DNA from: Chitinophagaceae bacterium
Lineage (GTDB): Bacteria > Bacteroidota > Bacteroidia > Chitinophagales > Chitinophagaceae
Reading direction: 5' to 3'
DNA length: 64,000 bases
Assembly: GCA_016786845.1 (NCBI GenBank)
Contig: JAEUVB010000003.1
Location: forward strand, 124,001-188,000
Shown piece by piece: positions 63,273-64,000 of this stretch; the stretch's first letter is position 1, and every line of letters starts with the position of its first letter. The notes under the pieces are model-generated. The model was given only the letters and a program-made list of their open reading frames with translations, did no database searches and was not told the DNA's origin. The position numbers were made by a program, and so were the translations under genes.

Positions 63273-64000
63273 TTACAGGTTAAGCATCCGAATCAATTCA
63301 TCTTTTTTACGTCGGCTGACTTCAACTTCTACACCATCACTCATGACAACAGCATTGACATCACCCTTCAGAAATTTGTGAATATAACTTACATTAACCA
63401 GGTGGGAATTATGCACCCGACAAAAATCCTGATTTCCAAAAATACCTTCCACGTCTTTTAGTGTTCGGCTGATGAGGATCTTTTCTCCATTCCGCATAAA
63501 GACTGTGGTATAGTTGTTGGATGAAGTACATCGTACGATATCCTGAGTGTTTACAAATTTCAGTCCTTCCATGGTTGGCAAAGCCACCCGATGGAATGGA
63601 TTATTGTTGTTGAGCAATTGGATGTTTTCAAGCAAAAATTTAATTCTCTCGATGGGATTATCTACACTTTTATGGGCTTTGACACGATTGACCGCATCTT
63701 TTAACTCATCAATTTGAATAGGTTTAAGCAAATAATCGATGGCACTAAATTGAATGGCTTTGATCCCATATTGAGAATGAGCGGTAGTAAATATGATATC
63801 AAACGTTTTTTGCTGCACTTTATCCAATACGTCAAATCCTGTCATGCCCGGCAGTTCAATATCCATGAATACTAAATCCGGCCTGAGTTGTTCAAGCTTT
63901 TCAATGGCTTCGGCAGGTTTAGTACAGATCGCCAGTATCTGTAAATCCGGTAGGTAGTTTTGTATTAGATTTTCTAAAACCTGTGAGCTAGTTATTTCAT
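63273..64000 (-). CDS. LytTR-family response regulator (partial)
   Basis: The frame is open to the window edge, so the start is missing; about 242 residues are visible. A receiver domain with phospho-acceptor Asp in LVFMDIELPG, the conserved Thr-Ala in IFTTAHS and Lys in YLLKPI is followed by a LytTR DNA-binding domain (LPTMEGLKFVNTQDIVRCTSSNNYTTVFM to the C-terminus). Such proteins bind direct repeats and are usually paired with a LytS-type kinase, which would lie beyond the edge. Confidence 0.92.
   Translation of the reverse strand, partial: EITSSQVLENLIQNYLPDLQILAICTKPAEAIEKLEQLRPDLVFMDIELPGMTGFDVLDKVQQKTFDIIFTTAHSQYGIKAIQFSAIDYLLKPIQIDELKDAVNRVKAHKSVDNPIERIKFLLENIQLLNNNNPFHRVALPTMEGLKFVNTQDIVRCTSSNNYTTVFMRNGEKILISRTLKDVEGIFGNQDFCRVHNSHLVNVSYIHKFLKGDVNAVVMSDGVEVEVSRRKKDELIRMLNL

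Overview
The window reads as chromosomal DNA of a Bacteroidota bacterium, most likely from the Chitinophagia/Saprospiria side of the phylum. The evidence is a C-terminal type IX secretion (T9SS) sorting domain on a 1729-residue surface protein, promoter-like TAnnTTTG -7 boxes in front of many genes, few recognisable Shine-Dalgarno sequences, many lipoprotein signals, and an EF-G, OdhA, Prc and ClpC of the Bacteroidota type. About sixty protein genes and four tRNAs can be supported. Most are housekeeping genes in short operons; no prophage, CRISPR array or intact insertion sequence is visible.

Layout. 1-13.5 kb: end of a GH2 beta-mannosidase, a three-gene operon (Prc protease, 134-aa unknown, BtrH-like protein), queG, rpsT, sucA/odhA, a DinB-like protein, a MacB-type permease and an MFS exporter. 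13.7-23 kb: fusA, a DUF486 protein, the T9SS surface protein, an ACP phosphodiesterase, and a tRNA operon Thr(TGT)-Tyr(GTA)-Gly(TCC)-Thr(GGT). 23-33.5 kb: dnaE, trxA, a BstA-type protein, an unpaired CoA-transferase A subunit, dprA, ompH-tpiA, a DUF721 protein and an NtrC-like regulator with an altered GAFTGA loop. 33.5-43.5 kb: iscX-fdx, pckA, a YceI lipoprotein, an ABC-2 transporter plus LolA-like protein, an M1 aminopeptidase, aroE with a disturbed 5' end, and phosphosulfolactate synthase. 43.5-48 kb: a three-gene unit (FabZ-like hot-dog protein without the usual histidine, exported unknown, ketoacyl synthase), an ACMSD-like decarboxylase and mltG.

47.9-50.6 kb is the one clearly accessory stretch. 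It holds palindromic GC-rich repeats, an inverted pair of a dispersed repeat (48063-48101 and 50475-50520), and two cassettes with near-identical 155-bp 5' modules and related 70-bp 3' modules around unrelated AT-rich cargo genes for membrane or exported proteins. The 5' module encodes the same 25-residue N-terminus in both cassettes. This is the best candidate here for something undescribed.

50.6-64 kb: a YihY membrane protein overlapping a cytochrome/copper-monooxygenase-like lipoprotein, another repeat-rich gap, nuoABCDE without nuoF-N, a WG-repeat protein, a STAS-like protein, clpC, a polyprenyl synthase, a FAH-family protein with pth, an exported unknown, and a LytTR response regulator cut by the window end.

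The genes together cover central carbon metabolism (OdhA, PckA, TpiA, ScoA), respiration (Nuo), translation (EF-G, S20, Pth, QueG, tRNAs), replication and DNA uptake (DnaE, DprA), envelope biogenesis (OmpH, LolA-like, MltG, Prc) and lipid or acyl chemistry (AcpH, ketoacyl synthase, BtrH-like, phosphosulfolactate synthase). Several normally clustered genes are separated from their partners: tuf from the tRNA cluster, scoB from scoA, and nuoF-N from nuoA-E.
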